This document shows positions 11,607 to 33,870 of a stretch of 64,000 bases of DNA, in pieces. This DNA is from Castor canadensis. Taxonomy: Eukaryota; Chordata; Mammalia; Rodentia; Castoridae. Each line of letters opens with the position of its first letter. Position 1 is the first letter of the stretch. The position numbers were made by a program, and so were the translations under genes. Where the stretch lies: the NCBI RefSeq assembly GCF_047511655.1, contig NC_133401.1:13796001-13860000 (forward strand), read 5' to 3'. Below the pieces are notes generated by a model, which saw nothing but the letters and a program-made list of their open reading frames with translations, made no database searches and was not told the origin of the DNA.

Positions 11607-11705
11607 GCTCAGCGGCAGCTGCTCCATGCAGAACTGAAGCTGGTCTTGCAGCAGAAGGAAGAGAAGAAGCAAGCGTCTGGGGCCCGAGTGACTCCCAGCA
11701 GTGCC

Positions 11706-11732
<27 letters not shown>
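11607..11732 (+). CDS. PRX: PRX exon with start codon (exon 4 by human numbering)
   Basis: Acceptor CCCCTCAG ends at 11606 and donor GTGAGT starts at 11733. The ATG at 11706 opens the last 27 nt (MEVRSRSAE). The 99 nt before the ATG are also open in the same frame; see the findings. Confidence 0.88.
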
Positions 11733-22088
<10,356 letters not shown>

Positions 22089-22285
22089 AGCCCTAGACAG
22101 ATGGATCCCCCACTCTTGTTTTCCCATTCTCCCTTCCCTGTTTTGTGTGTGAGATACTAGCACTAACCCTCAGAGGGCCCCAAGGTGGTCAACTCATCCA
22201 GGCAGGGGTGGTGAGGCCTGTGCCCCTCTTACTGGCAGGAACGCCAAGCCATGTGAATAAAATAAATCCTACGGTAGCCACCTGT
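22089..22285 (+). terminator. PRX: PRX 3' UTR and polyadenylation signal
   Basis: Two overlapping AATAAA hexamers at 22256-22261 and 22261-22266 lie 170 nt after the stop codon and are followed by a GT-rich stretch (TTCTGTGTGTGTTTGG, about 22296-22311) suitable as a downstream element. Cleavage is expected near 22280. Confidence 0.85.
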
Positions 22286-22289
22286 CCGT

Positions 22290-23057
22290 TTCCTTCTGTG
22301 TGTGTTTGGGTATGGTAGAAGTGTGTGTAGAGGTTTACAAAGAAAGGAGTCCCCAAAGAGGAGGTTCACAGCACAAGGGGAGCCTCTGGCAAGAGGGAGA
22401 AAAAGGCCACCCCTGGTCTGAGAAGAGCAGGGTAGCTTTAGGGTAGGCCCTGGTGCCAGGTGGCTTGCCCTAGTCCTTCAGTATTCCCAGAGGCCTTTGT
22501 GGAGGACTCCGGACAGTTACCCAGCAGAGTATAGCAGTGAACCCCTCTCCTGGGGAGTCAGCTGAACGAGGGGCCCACTCCTACCAGGACAGTTACTACC
22601 CCCTGTCCTCTGCTGGGCACCTCTGTATACTGCCTTCCTTTTCTTGTCTGGCTGGTTTGACAGCTCTGTCCACCTCAGCCCCACCCAGGAAAGCCCTTCT
22701 GTGGATTCAGAGCCTCCACCCTAAACACCTGGCTGCCTCTTAGGACAAGGTCCCAAGGTCCTGAGATCCTGTCAGTGCTGGGTCTCAACCCCTGGGAACT
22801 GTAGGCCACTCATCCCCCCCTTTTCATCTCCATTTGGGATCTAGGTCTCCACACTCCCCCATGTCTGTCTGTGACATAAGACAACCTATCCAGTTCAAAG
22901 TATCCCCCAAAATTCCCCATTTGACCCTTCTACTCTCTTCCAACCTCCCCCACTCCCCTGGCAGAGGACAAGGGACATGGGCCCCCACTTACTAACTTTA
23001 GCCTTCCAGTCAGCTCCCCAAGTCAGGTCACTACACAGTGTCCCCACCACACATAAC
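22290..23057. other. PRX-HIPK4 intergenic, unique
   Basis: No exon or repeat recognised. C/T-rich sequence after the PRX polyadenylation site. Confidence 0.4.
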
Positions 23058-23408
23058 AGAAGTTAGCTGGGCATGGTGGTACACAATTCTAATCACAGCA
23101 TTCCCTCTGGAGACAGGCAGAAGGATCACAAGTTCAAGGTCAGCCTAGGCTACACGTGAAACCTGGTCACCAATAACCATATAGCAGAAGTTAACTACAC
23201 TCAGCCAGGTGGGGTGGTGCATGCTAACTAGGGAGTTAGAGGTAAGAGGATGGCAAGTTCAAAGCCACCCTGGGCAAAATTAGCAAGACCCTATCTCAAA
23301 ACCAAAATCCAAACAAAAGGGCTGGGAGCATTACTCAAGTGGTAGAACACTTGCTTAGCATGTGCAAAGTCCTGGGTTCAATCCCCAGTATTGCAAAAAA
23401 AAAAAAGT
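23058..23408 (+). repeat. B1, B1 and ID SINEs
   Basis: B1 23058-23180, B1 23205-23315, ID 23320-23395. Confidence 0.75.
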
Positions 23409-23539
23409 TATCTATGCTCGTGGTGCAGTCCCCTGCCCATCCCCCAGGGCCTGGGGTTTTCCTTCCACTTCTTTGGCCTTCAGTGTCGGCAGCGGCCTCT
23501 GTGGCTTCCTCCCTAAAGCCTTCTCCGTCTTCCTTGTCC

Positions 23540-24190
23540 TGACTTTTTTTTTTTAACATGGTGCTGGGGTGGAACCCAGGGCCTCATGCAAACTGGGCAA
23601 GCCCTCTGCACTGAAGTCCCTGAGTTCACCCTCAGCTCTCTTGGCCAGACATCTTAGGGAACCTCCATACTTCCCGACCTTCAGGGCTCCTCCAGGCCCC
23701 CATCCATCCCCACAGCCACCCTGGGCTTTGTCACCCTCCCCAGTGGTTTCCACCCTCACTTCTGTGCTGACAGCTCTCAGACTGTTCTGTGTCCCACTGG
23801 GGAACCAGTAGTCCTGCAGCCTGCCCCTGGTATGTGGGTGTTGGATCTGAGCTGGTCAGGGATTGAACTCAGGGTTCTGTGTCTGTTGGGCAAGAGCTCT
23901 GCACTTGATCCACACCGCCAGCCCTTTATTGCTTTTAGGTTCTTTTGTATTTATTCCTCTTTTTTTTTTTGACAGCACTGGGGTTTGAACTCAGGGCCTC
24001 ATGCTTGCTAGGCAGGCTGTCTTACCACTTCAATCACTCTGCCAGGCCTTTTTCTGTGATGGGTTTTTTCAAGATAGGGTCTCCTGAACTATATACCCAG
24101 GGTTTACTTTGAACTGCAATCCTCCTGATCTCTGTCTCCTGAAGTACCAAGGATTATAGGCGTGAGCCACTGGTGCCCAGCTTGTATTTA
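23540..24190 (-). repeat. ID, ID and B1-dID SINEs
   Basis: ID 23543-23630, ID 23855-23930, B1-dID 23960-24185; abuts the RPS15A pseudogene tail. Confidence 0.75.
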
Positions 24191-24204
24191 ATTATTCTTC
24201 ACTT

Positions 24205-24843
<639 letters not shown>

Positions 24844-24889
24844 CAGAGAGAGAACAAGGAGAGGCGAGCATGTGGAGTTGTGCTTTTAG

Positions 24890-25370
24890 GTTATTTTTCA
24901 GACAGGGTTTTGTGTTTTTGCCCCCAGGCTAGACTTGACTGTGGTCCTCTTACCTGTGTCCTCCCCTGCACAAACACCATGCCTAGCTTATTAGTGGAGG
25001 TGGAGTCTCACTAACTTTTTGCCCCAGCTGGCCTTAATCCATGATTTATTTTTATTTTTTATTTTTGGTGGTGGTACTGGGATTTGAACTCAGGGCCTCT
25101 GCTTGCTAGTTGCTAGGCAGGTGCTCTTACCACTTGAAAGCACTCTGCTGGTCCTTGTTTTGTAATGGGTTTTTTCAATGCAGGATCTTGCAAATTATCT
25201 GTACGGGGCTGGCTTTGAACTGTGATTCTCCTGATCTTTGCCTCCTGAGTAGCTGGGATTACAGGCATGAGCTACCAGCACCCAGCTAATCCATGAGGTT
25301 CTTGATCTCCATCTCCTGAGTAACTGGGGTTACAGGCTCCATGAGCCACTATGCCTGGCCATGTTGAAAT
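24890..25370 (-). repeat. B1 with nested B1-dID
   Basis: An older B1 (24890-25050 and 25290-25370) is split by a B1-dID (25060-25290). Confidence 0.7.
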
Positions 25371-25384
25371 GATTTGATACTCTC

Positions 25385-26020
25385 CAATCTGACCTCAGCT
25401 TTTCTCCTCTAAACTGTTCCTTATCCATGTCTCCTTGTCAGGGACTAGACCTTGTGCAGCTTTCTACCTCCAGCCCAACCTGTCAGTTCCTGGCCCGTCC
25501 TTGCCTTCCAGATGTCTTATTCACCACCTCCTCTGCCCTTCCCTGCCCCTGGCCACTTGGGCCATGTCCCTTCAGGGTTTGGGGCCTTCCAATTATTCTT
25601 CACATAGAAGCTTTCTTTCATCTTTTTTGGTGGGACTGAGGTTTGAACTCAGGGGCGCTCTACTGCTTGAGCCACACCTCCAGTCCATTTTGCTCTGGTT
25701 ATTTTGGAGATGGGATCTCGAGAACTATTTGCCTGGGCTGGCCTCGAACCAAATAACTAGGATTATGGGCGTGAGCCACTGGCACCTGGCATAGAAGCTT
25801 CCTGACACTCAGCTCTGACCCTGCCCTCCCTCTGTCAAGGCCCTTCTGTGGCTCCCCAGTGCACTCAGAACAAAGTGCAAACTCTTTAGCCTGCATTCAG
25901 GGCCTTTTACAACTTGACTCTAGCCCCGGCCACACCTCAGGATGATGGCAGCCTTAGGCTGGAGCAGGTGTTTTCTGGAAACTCACACACACTTACCTAA
26001 CTTGAAATGTCTTCTGTTTC
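25385..26020 (+). repeat. L2 fragment split by a SINE
   Basis: Pieces 25385-25620 and 25795-26020 (AAGGCCCTTCTGTGGCTCCC, AACAAAGTGCAAACTCTTTA) flank the minus SINE at 25620-25795. Confidence 0.6.
25620..25795 (-). repeat. B1-dID SINE inside an L2
   Basis: ID half 25628-25690, B1 half 25691-25793. Confidence 0.8.
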
Positions 26021-26029
26021 TCGCTTCTG

Positions 26030-26482
26030 ACTTACGTGTGTCCCCATTTCTTATACCCAAGGTCAACAATCATACTCCCTCTTCTGCCAACCTCTCTGGC
26101 CTCTCCAGGGTTCCGCCACTGGGTGGGGGAGGGGGGCCTGACCTGGCACCCCACCCCCCATTCCAGCCCAGGGCTCAGGTCTCCAACAACAGAACCAGAG
26201 CCACTCAGCAACACTGGAACCCATTTGGGGAGGCCTGGGGCCCCTCAACCCAAGCCGGGAGGGCTTTGGGGGAGGGGTACAGCCCCTGACAGACTTGCCG
26301 TGTGGCCAAGGGGGCCGAGGGGTGCCAGGAAGGTGGGGGCCAACCTCGTAGGGGAGGGCACGAGTGTGGTTCTCTTTCCTGCACTGGGGGCCCGGAAGGG
26401 TCGGCGGCTGGGCAGGAGGCTTTGCCGACAAAGCCCGTGGTTCAGGGGTCAGGACAGGGTGGTGACTGGTGGCCAGGGCACC
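26030..26482 (+). other. HIPK4 5' flank and 5' UTR
   Basis: GC-rich, SINE-free. The HIPK4 frame stays open upstream to about 26036 without any other ATG, so the ATG at 26483 is the first usable start. The transcription start is not evident. Confidence 0.4.
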
Positions 26483-26947
26483 ATGGCCACCATCCAGTCA
26501 GAGACCGACTGTTATGACATCATCGAGGTGCTGGGCAAGGGCACTTTCGGGGAGGTGGCCAAGGGCTGGCGACGGAGCACGGGTGAGATGGTGGCCATCA
26601 AAATTCTGAAGAACGACACATACCGCAGCCGCATCATCAAGAACGAGCTGAAGCTCCTGCGCTGTATGCGAGGCCTGGACCCCGACGAGGCCCATGTCAT
26701 CCGCTTCCTGGAGTTCTTCCATGACGCCTTCAAGTTCTACCTGGTCTTCGAGCTGCTGGAGCAAAACCTCTTCGAGTTCCAGAAGGAGAACAACTTCGCA
26801 CCCCTCCCTGCCCGCCACATCCGCACGGTCACCCTGCAGGTGCTCAGAGCCCTGGCCCGGCTCAAGGAGCTGGCCATCATCCACGCTGACCTCAAGCCAG
26901 AGAACATCATGCTGGTGGACCAGACCCGATGCCCCTTCAGGGTCAAG
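26483..26947 (+). CDS. HIPK4: HIPK4 exon 1 (start, N-lobe, catalytic loop)
   Basis: Encodes residues 1-155, [16 protein letters not shown] through CPFRVK; donor AAG|GTGAGC at 26948. Contains the ATP-binding Lys40 and the catalytic Asp136. Confidence 0.97.
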
Positions 26948-29900
26948 GTGAGCACGGCTGCCTGCCCGGGGCAGTGGCTCTTTCCAACAGGGAGGTCTCC
27001 CTTGTCCCACCTGCTGGCCCTGATGGCTCCCTAACCTCTCCATGGTATCTCTTCTTGTTGGCCCACAGCCCCTCGCCGTTTTCCATCCCAGTTCTGAGGT
27101 CTCACCATCCTGTGTCATCCTCAGCTCATCTCCTCTGGCCCAGTCCTGTCCTTGTGGGACTGACATTCCAGTGGGGGAGATAGAGTCACAAGAATAAGCA
27201 GTCAAACATGGCCTGGGAGTGAGGAGGAGAAAAGAGAGATTGGGATGAGGAAGTTACGGGGTCTTGATTAGGGATGGGACATGGTGATGACTGAACATTT
27301 AGGCCAGGTGGTCAGGGAAGGTGAATGTTTGAAGGATGCCCTGCGGGAGGGAGGGAGCTGTGTAGACATCTGGAGGAATAAGCATCCAGGCAAAAGGAAC
27401 AGCCAGTGCGAAGTCCCCGAGGTAGGGATGCACCAAGTGTACGTATTAGAGGAACACTGAGGAGGCCTATTAGGGCTGGAGTTGAATGGGGTAAGAGGGA
27501 GAAAATGAGATCAAGAGGTAATGGTGGGGCTGGCAGAGTGGCTCAACTGGTAGAGTGCCTGCCCAGCAAGCATGAGGCCCCAAGTTCAAACTCTAGTGCA
27601 GCCAAAAACAAACAAACAAACAAACCAGAGGTGATGGCATGGAGTCAGGCATGCCCTTGTAAGGCATAACAGAGACTTTGGTTTGATTCTGTGTTAAGAT
27701 GGAGCCACAGATGAATTCTGAGCGAGGAGGGATGTGGTCTGACTCAGGTGGGCACAGGCTGCTTCTGGCTGTGTGAGGGGTGCACCCTGGGGAGGGGAAA
27801 AGAGCAGGACAGAGGGGTGACTTGTGCTGGCCCACGTGGGAAACATGGGTGATGGGACAGAGTCATGGCATCTTGGGTTCTGGGTAGATTTTGGAGCTAG
27901 ATGAGACAGAATCCCTTGATGGGCATGACACGAGGAGAGGAGAGGAGAGGACATGAGGGGAGGGAAGCCTGTTGGCCTGAGCAGCTGCAAGCTGGGTCGC
28001 TCTGTTGCTCTAATACCTCTCCATGGTGTCTCTTCTACCTGCTGACCCCCAGCCCACATCTCCCATTCCAATTCTGAGGTCCTCTATGCCCCAGTCCTGA
28101 GGTTATCCCATCCCTCAGGGTGCTCTGCACCCATCCTATATGGGCACACAGGCTCTGCCTCTGGGCTCTCACTGGCTGCGAGTTTTCCTCTTCCCAACTA
28201 GTCCTCTGTCTGCACCTCCCCATTCCTTCCTGGACTCTGCCTGTGCCTCCCTATCCCATCCTTGACCTCTTTCTACCTCCCCAATCCAGCTGTGACTCAC
28301 CAGCCTGCTCACGCGTTTGTAACTGGTGATGGGTTTGACCTGGGAGCACCCTGAGGGCAGGGCTGGGATGAAGTATTGGTCCTGGGCCTCTCCTAGCTCA
28401 CATCTGCATTCAGTGCTAAATGAGTGTTTGTGAGAGACACGGAGACAGGAGAAGACATCATTCTTACCTGAGAGATGGACAGACAGAGACCTAGGGAGGA
28501 AGAAACTTCCACAGACACAGCAGGGGACAGACAACACCTGGCTACATATTTGTGGAATGTAGGGACAGATCCCACAAGCACTGGCCCAACGTCTAGTGTC
28601 ACTCAGTTTCTCAGAGGTGCAGGCTCCAGGGGGCTTGGCTCAGAGTCCAGATTAATAACTATTTCATGATCTGGCCTTCCGTGAACAGATGGTGAGGGAT
28701 GGCTGAATAAAAACAGAGAAACTCAGAAAGGATAAACTGAAGCCTTGACCAAAAGTCATGCAGACTGCACGTGAAGATGACAGAGCACCACCCAGCGGCG
28801 TGCAGAGAGACAAAGGCTTTAGTCATTCACTCTGCTGGTTCCACGTGATCTGGAGGTACCTGTCACATGCCAAGTGCCTGTGCAAGGTGTTGACAGTGCC
28901 TAGTGGTAAAGGCAGAAGAGGTCCTGGACTGCAGGGCAGTGCTTTTCTAGTGGGTGACAGCGATGAAGGCAGAGAGGGACACTGAGAGACAAGCCATGGG
29001 GAAGCAGCAGTTGCAAAGAAACAATGAGAGACAGATTCAAATGAGAGAAAGGATGATTCACCCAGATGTAAACTCCATCTGTTCACCCATTTTGAACCCC
29101 TACTGTGTGCCAGACAGTGTTCTGTGTCTAGAGACATGGCAGCCTTGAACAAAAGACAAAATCTCACACCTGTAATCTTAGCTACTCAGGAGGATTGAGG
29201 TTCCAAGCCAGCCCCAGGCAAACAGTCTGAGAGACCCTATCTCGAAAAAACTCATCTCTCACACACACACACACACACACAAAGACTGGCAGAGTGGTTC
29301 AAGCAAGAAGAACAGCGGCCTAGCAAGCTTGAGGCTCTGAGTTCAGATCCAAGTGCTGGCAAAAATAAATAAACCACAAAATCCTGTCCTTGTGGAACTG
29401 GCATCCTTAGTTGGGGAGAGAAACAATGAACTTGATTTAAAAAAAAAAAAAGTAAAATACAAACAGGTGTGGTGGTGCAGGACAGTAATCCCTGCACTCG
29501 GGAGTCAGAGACAGAAAGGTGGAGAGTTCCAGGCCAGTCTGGGGTACATAGTTGAGAGCCTATGTTTAAAAACTAAACTATATAGTCTGTGAAATGGTGT
29601 TAAAAATCACTTCCAAAAGCAGAAAGCTAGTAAGTGGATAGAAAAGGCGGGGGCTGCCATTTTTGACAGGATGGCCAGGGATGGCCTCACTGAGGTGACC
29701 TGGAAATAAGGACCCGAGGGAAGGAGCTGCATTGTGGGGAAGGGCATTCAAGGCAGAGGGAACAGCCAGCACAAAGGCCCTGAGCTGAAAATGTGTCCAG
29801 TCTCTTCAAGGAATAGTGAAGAGCCTTATGTAGCTGGAGGGAGGGTGTGAGAGGGCAGTCAGTGGAGATGACAGCAGAGAGGTGATGGGGCAGGTGTTAT

Positions 29901-32900
29901 GATGAGGACTTCAGCTTTTCTCACAGATGCGAGTGTGGGCAGAGGATGGATGTGATCTGACTCAGGTAGCCCCAAGATTCCTCAAGATGCAAATGAGGGA
30001 TGCCAGCGGGGAAGCCTCTGTGTTAGTCTTGGTGGAAGCTGCAGATGGGAGGCAGAGTGAAAAGGTTGAGTCTGTTTAGAAGATGGAGCCGGACGGGTGT
30101 GGTGGTTCATGCCTGTAATCCCAGCACTTGAGAGATAGAGGCAGGAGGATCTTGAGTTCAAGACCAGCCTGAGCTACATAGTAGACCCTGTTTCAAAACA
30201 CCAAGGATTGGGGATGTGGTTCAGTGATAGAGTGCTGGCTTAGATGCACAAGACCCTGGGTTCCATCCTGAACACTGCCTTCCCCACCCTAAAAAAAAAT
30301 AAAAGACGGATCCAAATAAGATTTGCTGATAGACAAGTATGGGGTAAAAGAGGAGGGTCCCAACACCAGAGGGTTGTACAATTGTAGTACAGAGAATCAG
30401 ACAGAGGTCAAGGCACATAACACAGAGACAACGACTAGAAGACAGCACTAGAAAGAGACATGAGAAAGGAAGGCTCAAGGGCACAGAGACAGCCAGATTC
30501 AAATGACAGATGCAGAAGGCACCAGGGAAGAGACACCAGGTGATCCCTGCCCACTTGGCCCTTGTGATCGACAGGTGATCGACTTTGGCTCGGCCAGCAT
30601 CTTCAGCGAGGTGCGCTATGTAAAGGAGCCGTACATCCAGTCCCGGTTCTACAGGGCCCCTGAGATTCTGCTGGGGCTGCCCTTCTGTGAGAAGGTGGAT
30701 GTGTGGTCACTGGGCTGCGTCATGGCTGAGCTGCACCTGGGCTGGCCCCTCTACCCAGGCAACAATGAGTACGACCAGGTGCGCTACATCTGTGAGACCC
30801 AGGGCCTGCCCAAGCCGCACCTGCTGCACGCCGCCCGCAAGGCCCACCACTTCTTCAAGCGCAACCCCCACCCTGATGCCACTAACCCCTGGCAGCTCAA
30901 GTCCTCTGCTGACTACCTGGCCGAGACTAAGGTAGGGGGCAGGCGGAGTTGGGGTGGTCAGTATGTGGGCCGCTATCAACAATCTATGTTAGCTGGGTAT
31001 GGTGGTGCACTCCTGTAATTCCAGCTACACAAGAGGCAGAGATGGGAGAATTGGGATTTGAAGCCAGCTCGGGCAAAAAAAAAAAAAACTGCAGCAAGAC
31101 ACATCTGGGGGTGACTGGGTTATACGGCAAGCGTGACAGCAAAATGAGGGCAGCATTTTTGCCACCTTCAGTTCTGGGAGTAACGACTTGTGCAGCATGA
31201 AGTATTCGAGGTAGACCACAGAGAAAACGGGCTGTGGGGTGAAGTATGAGTGGCAACAGAAAGAGGAATGTGAGCGGGACCCCAGGTGGGACTAGATGTT
31301 TAGGGCAACCCATCTGCTGCTACCTCTATGGTTGCAACCATCAACCCTGTACAACATGAGTCTGAGTTACACAGCAGAGGGGACCAGAAGTTTGGGGCCA
31401 GCTAGGGGAGTTTTCACAGCAAGAAGGGTCTGTGGTCAGACCACTGGGAGGCCTGGGATCAGGTGTGGGAAGCAACAGCCTAAATTAGACTCCAGAGAGG
31501 ACTGGAGGTTTTGAGCAGCCCTCTGCCAGCTGCTGGTAGGGGCTGGATACAGCTCTGAAGAAGACTGGAGATCTGGAGTGAGGTGTGGAGCTTGGGTCAC
31601 TGAGGGCTCTGGGTTAGGTAACAAGAAGACCTCAGAGCACAGCCAGGTGTCCCTCCTGGCAGCAGAAGAGCTCTGGCTAAGGGGAGGTCTGAGGCTGGGT
31701 ATGGTGATACATGCTTGTAATCCCAGCACTTTTGGAGGCAGCGGTAGGAGGATCATGAGTGAGGCTAGCTGAGGGTACAAAGGGAGATCGGGAGATCGTC
31801 TCAAAACAAACAAAAGGCTGGGGGCGGGGTCTGGTATGAGGGAGCAGGTGTGGCCCTCCTAGCGGGACACCTCTGTATTCTCCACCCTTCTCCAGGTGCG
31901 CCCACTGGAACGCCGCAAGTACATGCTCAAGTCCCTGGACCAGATCGAGACAGTGAATGGCGGCGGGGCTGCCAGCCGGCTGACCTTCCCGGACCGCGAG
32001 GTGCTGGCGGAGCACGCCGACCTCAAGAGCATGGTAGAGCTGATCAAGCGCATGCTGACGTGGGAGTCGCACGAGCGCATCAGCCCCAGCGCGGCCCTGC
32101 GCCACCCCTTCGTGTCCATGCAGCAGCTGCGCAGTGCGCACGAGAACACTCGCTACTACCAGCTCTCGCTGCGCAGCTGCCGCCTGTCGCTGCAGGTGGA
32201 GGGCAAGTCTCCCCCGCCCATGGTCGCTGCCGCCGAGGACGGGCCCCCCTACTACCGACTGGCCGAGGAGGAGGAGTCCATGAGCATGGGTAGCGTGGCA
32301 GGCAATGGGCCCTTCTTCCAGGAGGAGAAGGCCCCTGGCGTGCAGAGAGCCATCGACCAGCTTGATGACCTGAGCCTGCAAGAGGCTGGGCGAGGGCTGT
32401 GGAGCGAGACCCGAGCCGATGCGGTCTCTGACATTCTGGCCCCATTGAAGGCAGCCACCACTGGCCGCTGGGTCCCCGAGTCAGGCCCAGAGCCCATCCT
32501 GGCCTTCTATGGCAGCCGCCTGGTAGGCTGCCATAAGGCCCGAAAGCCACCTGCCGGCTCCAAGTCCGACTCCAACTTCAGTAACCTCATCCGGCTGAGC
32601 CAGGCCTCACCTGAGGATTCTGGGCCCTGCAGGGGCAGTGGCTGGGAGGAAGGAGAGTGCCAAGGGGCCTCTGCGGAGCTGCCTACCTTCCCACAGCGGG
32701 AAGGGGATGGGCCTAGCATCAAGGACATGACCATGGATGCTGAGGTAAGCCAGATGGGCTGGCAGGTGGTGTGCAGTTGGGGCTGGGGGGTGGTTCTGGG
32801 TCAAGCCCTCCCCTAGAGCTCACTCCAAGGTGGGGACATGAAGGACCAGGTTGTGCCTCCCACTCATCTGTATTATCTGCAGTTGGCACAGGCCCCTAGA

Positions 32901-33572
32901 TGTGGCAAGGCTCAGTGTATGTTAACCCACATCCTGACAAAGGTTCAGCAAATGTGAACCCACCATATTAGGTGATAAGGCTCAGCTTGCACTTATACCC
33001 TTAGGTCAGGACAAGGCTCGGCCAACACTAACCCTCCTTCAGGCTATGACTAAAACTCAGGACTCAGTAGTGAACCTGTATGAAGTAGCCAAGGGCTAGA
33101 AGTGGTGGTGCATGCCTGTGATCCCAGCTACTCCGGAGGCGGAGGTAGGAGGATTGAAAGTTTGAGGCCAACCCTGGCAAAGGTAGTAAGACCTGCTTCA
33201 AAAACAAAGTAAAAACAAAAAGGGCAGGGGACATGGCTCGAGCATGCTAGGCAAGCTTGAAGTCCTGGGTTTAATTCCCAGGACTGAAAAAAAAAAAAGT
33301 GGCCAAAAGAGCTGGCAGAGTCCCAGCAGATACTAAGGCGCCCCACAAGTCACTCACACTCCTTGCTGAAGCCCCTCTCTTCTCCTCAACAGAGGTCAGG
33401 CCCCGAACTCTTTGATCCTGGCAGCTGTCCTGGCGAGTGCTTGAGTGAGCCAGACTGGACCCTGGAGGGTGTTCGGGGACCATGGGCTCAAGGGCTTCCA
33501 CCCCGCCACCCCCACCCGCATGGTCCTCCCCGAGCCACCAGCTTCTTGCAGCACGTTGGTGGGCACCACTGA
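26483..33572 (+). CDS. HIPK4: HIPK4, homeodomain-interacting protein kinase 4 (616 aa)
   Basis: Coding exons are 26483-26947, 30575-30931, 31896-32744 and 33393-33572, all phase 0 with GT-AG ends; the total of 616 aa equals the human protein. It is a dual-specificity, DYRK-related CMGC kinase enriched in testis and needed for sperm-head shaping (family knowledge). Visible motifs: glycine loop GKGTFGEV at residues 18-25, catalytic Lys40 in [12 protein letters not shown] with Asp136, DFG at 158-160, activation-loop Tyr175 in EPYIQSR (the autophosphorylated residue of the family), APEI, and DVWSLGC. The kinase domain ends near residue 347. The C-terminal 270 residues are low-complexity; I see no homeobox-interaction region, consistent with HIPK4 being the short member of the family. 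The start is the first ATG of its frame and sits in a strong Kozak context (GGCACCATGG). It lies 4.4 kb after PRX and converges with PLD3. Confidence 0.97.
27320..27965 (+). repeat. Ancient interspersed repeat, copy 2, in HIPK4 intron 1
   Basis: GGAACAGCCAGTGCGAAGTC, TAACAGAGACTTTGGTTTGA, GAGGGATGTGGTCTGACTC, split by an ID element at about 27525-27625. Confidence 0.55.
27525..27630 (+). repeat. ID SINE
   Basis: Ends in an AAAC-type tail; inside ancient repeat copy 2. Confidence 0.8.
28000..29155. other. HIPK4 intron 1, unique part
   Basis: No exon recognised. Mildly repetitive GACAGAGAGA-type purine runs only. Confidence 0.4.
29160..29585 (+). repeat. B1-dID with internal (CA)n, then B1
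   Basis: The (CA)n at 29260-29281 sits between the B1 and ID halves; B1 29455-29580. Confidence 0.75.
29640..30085 (+). repeat. Ancient interspersed repeat, copy 3, in HIPK4 intron 1
   Basis: AGGCAGAGGGAACAGCCAGC, ACAAAGGCCCTGAGCTG, GAGGATGGATGTGATCTGAC; then the downstream part before a B1 at 30092. Confidence 0.55.
30090..30305 (+). repeat. B1 and ID SINEs
   Basis: B1 30092-30205, ID 30207-30275; 270 bp before HIPK4 exon 2. Confidence 0.8.
30575..30931 (+). CDS. HIPK4: HIPK4 exon 2 (DFG, activation loop)
   Basis: Acceptor ATCGACAG ends at 30574; donor GTAGGG at 30932. Encodes residues 156-274 from [10 protein letters not shown] through DYLAETK. The preceding intron is 3.6 kb. Confidence 0.97.
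30988..31092 (+). repeat. B1 SINE
   Basis: Starts about 55 bp after the HIPK4 exon 2 donor. Confidence 0.75.
31092..31690. other. HIPK4 intron 2, unique part
   Basis: Contains an imperfect internal repetition with CTGGAG and GGGGCCAG/GGGTCA phrases (31280-31640); no exon seen. Confidence 0.35.
31690..31820 (+). repeat. B1 SINE
   Basis: Monomer ending in CAAAACAAACAAAA, 75 bp before HIPK4 exon 3. Confidence 0.75.
31896..32744 (+). CDS. HIPK4: HIPK4 exon 3 (end of kinase domain, linker)
   Basis: Acceptor CCTTCTCCAG ends at 31895; donor GTAAGC at 32745. Encodes residues 275-557 from [10 protein letters not shown] through TMDAE. Includes the C-lobe helix around [18 protein letters not shown] and the less conserved tail. 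Confidence 0.96.
33093..33300 (+). repeat. B1 and ID SINEs in HIPK4 intron 3
   Basis: B1 33095-33215, ID 33220-33285, A-tail 33287-33298; ends 92 bp before exon 4. Confidence 0.8.
33393..33572 (+). CDS. HIPK4: HIPK4 exon 4 (C-terminus)
   Basis: Acceptor TCCTCAACAG ends at 33392. Encodes [15 protein letters not shown] through [10 protein letters not shown] and stops at 33570-33572; the human protein ends in a very similar FLQHVTGHH. Confidence 0.95.
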   Translation, partial: RSGPELFDPGSCPGECLSEPDWTLEGVRGPWAQGLPPRHPHPHGPPRATSFLQHVGGHH

Positions 33573-33870
33573 TGGTGACCTCATCCCTGCCCATTACTGG
33601 GGCTGGCATCCCTGCTTGAACTGAACTGTTCCACACAGCCATCCTCAAACCCACAAATTATTTTTACAGAAAAAGAGTTATCCAGAATCCTCACCCCCAA
33701 CCCTCAGCACATGCCTGCACCCTGTCCCCCAAACACTGGAGGCCTCTAGAGCCTGGCCGGGGCCTCGGCCGGGGGTACAGGAAGATAGTTGCACCCCACT
33801 GGCCTTGAGCTTGAACTTGGCCCTGCGGCCTCCACCTATTTCAATAAAGAACTGTTCAGCAGTCCTCCTG
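33573..33870 (+). terminator. HIPK4: HIPK4 3' UTR and polyadenylation signal
   Basis: AATAAA at 33843-33848, 271 nt after the stop, followed by a TCCTCCTGTG downstream stretch. The end lies about 0.6 kb from the converging PLD3 3' end. Confidence 0.8.

Noticed and set aside
26036-26482. Upstream in-frame extension of HIPK4
   Set aside because: Open but has no ATG, is low complexity, and the human protein begins at the ATG used here with the same total length.
26498-27205. Minus-strand 235-aa open frame over HIPK4 exon 1
   Set aside because: Shadow of the conserved kinase exon and running into the intron; no independent support.
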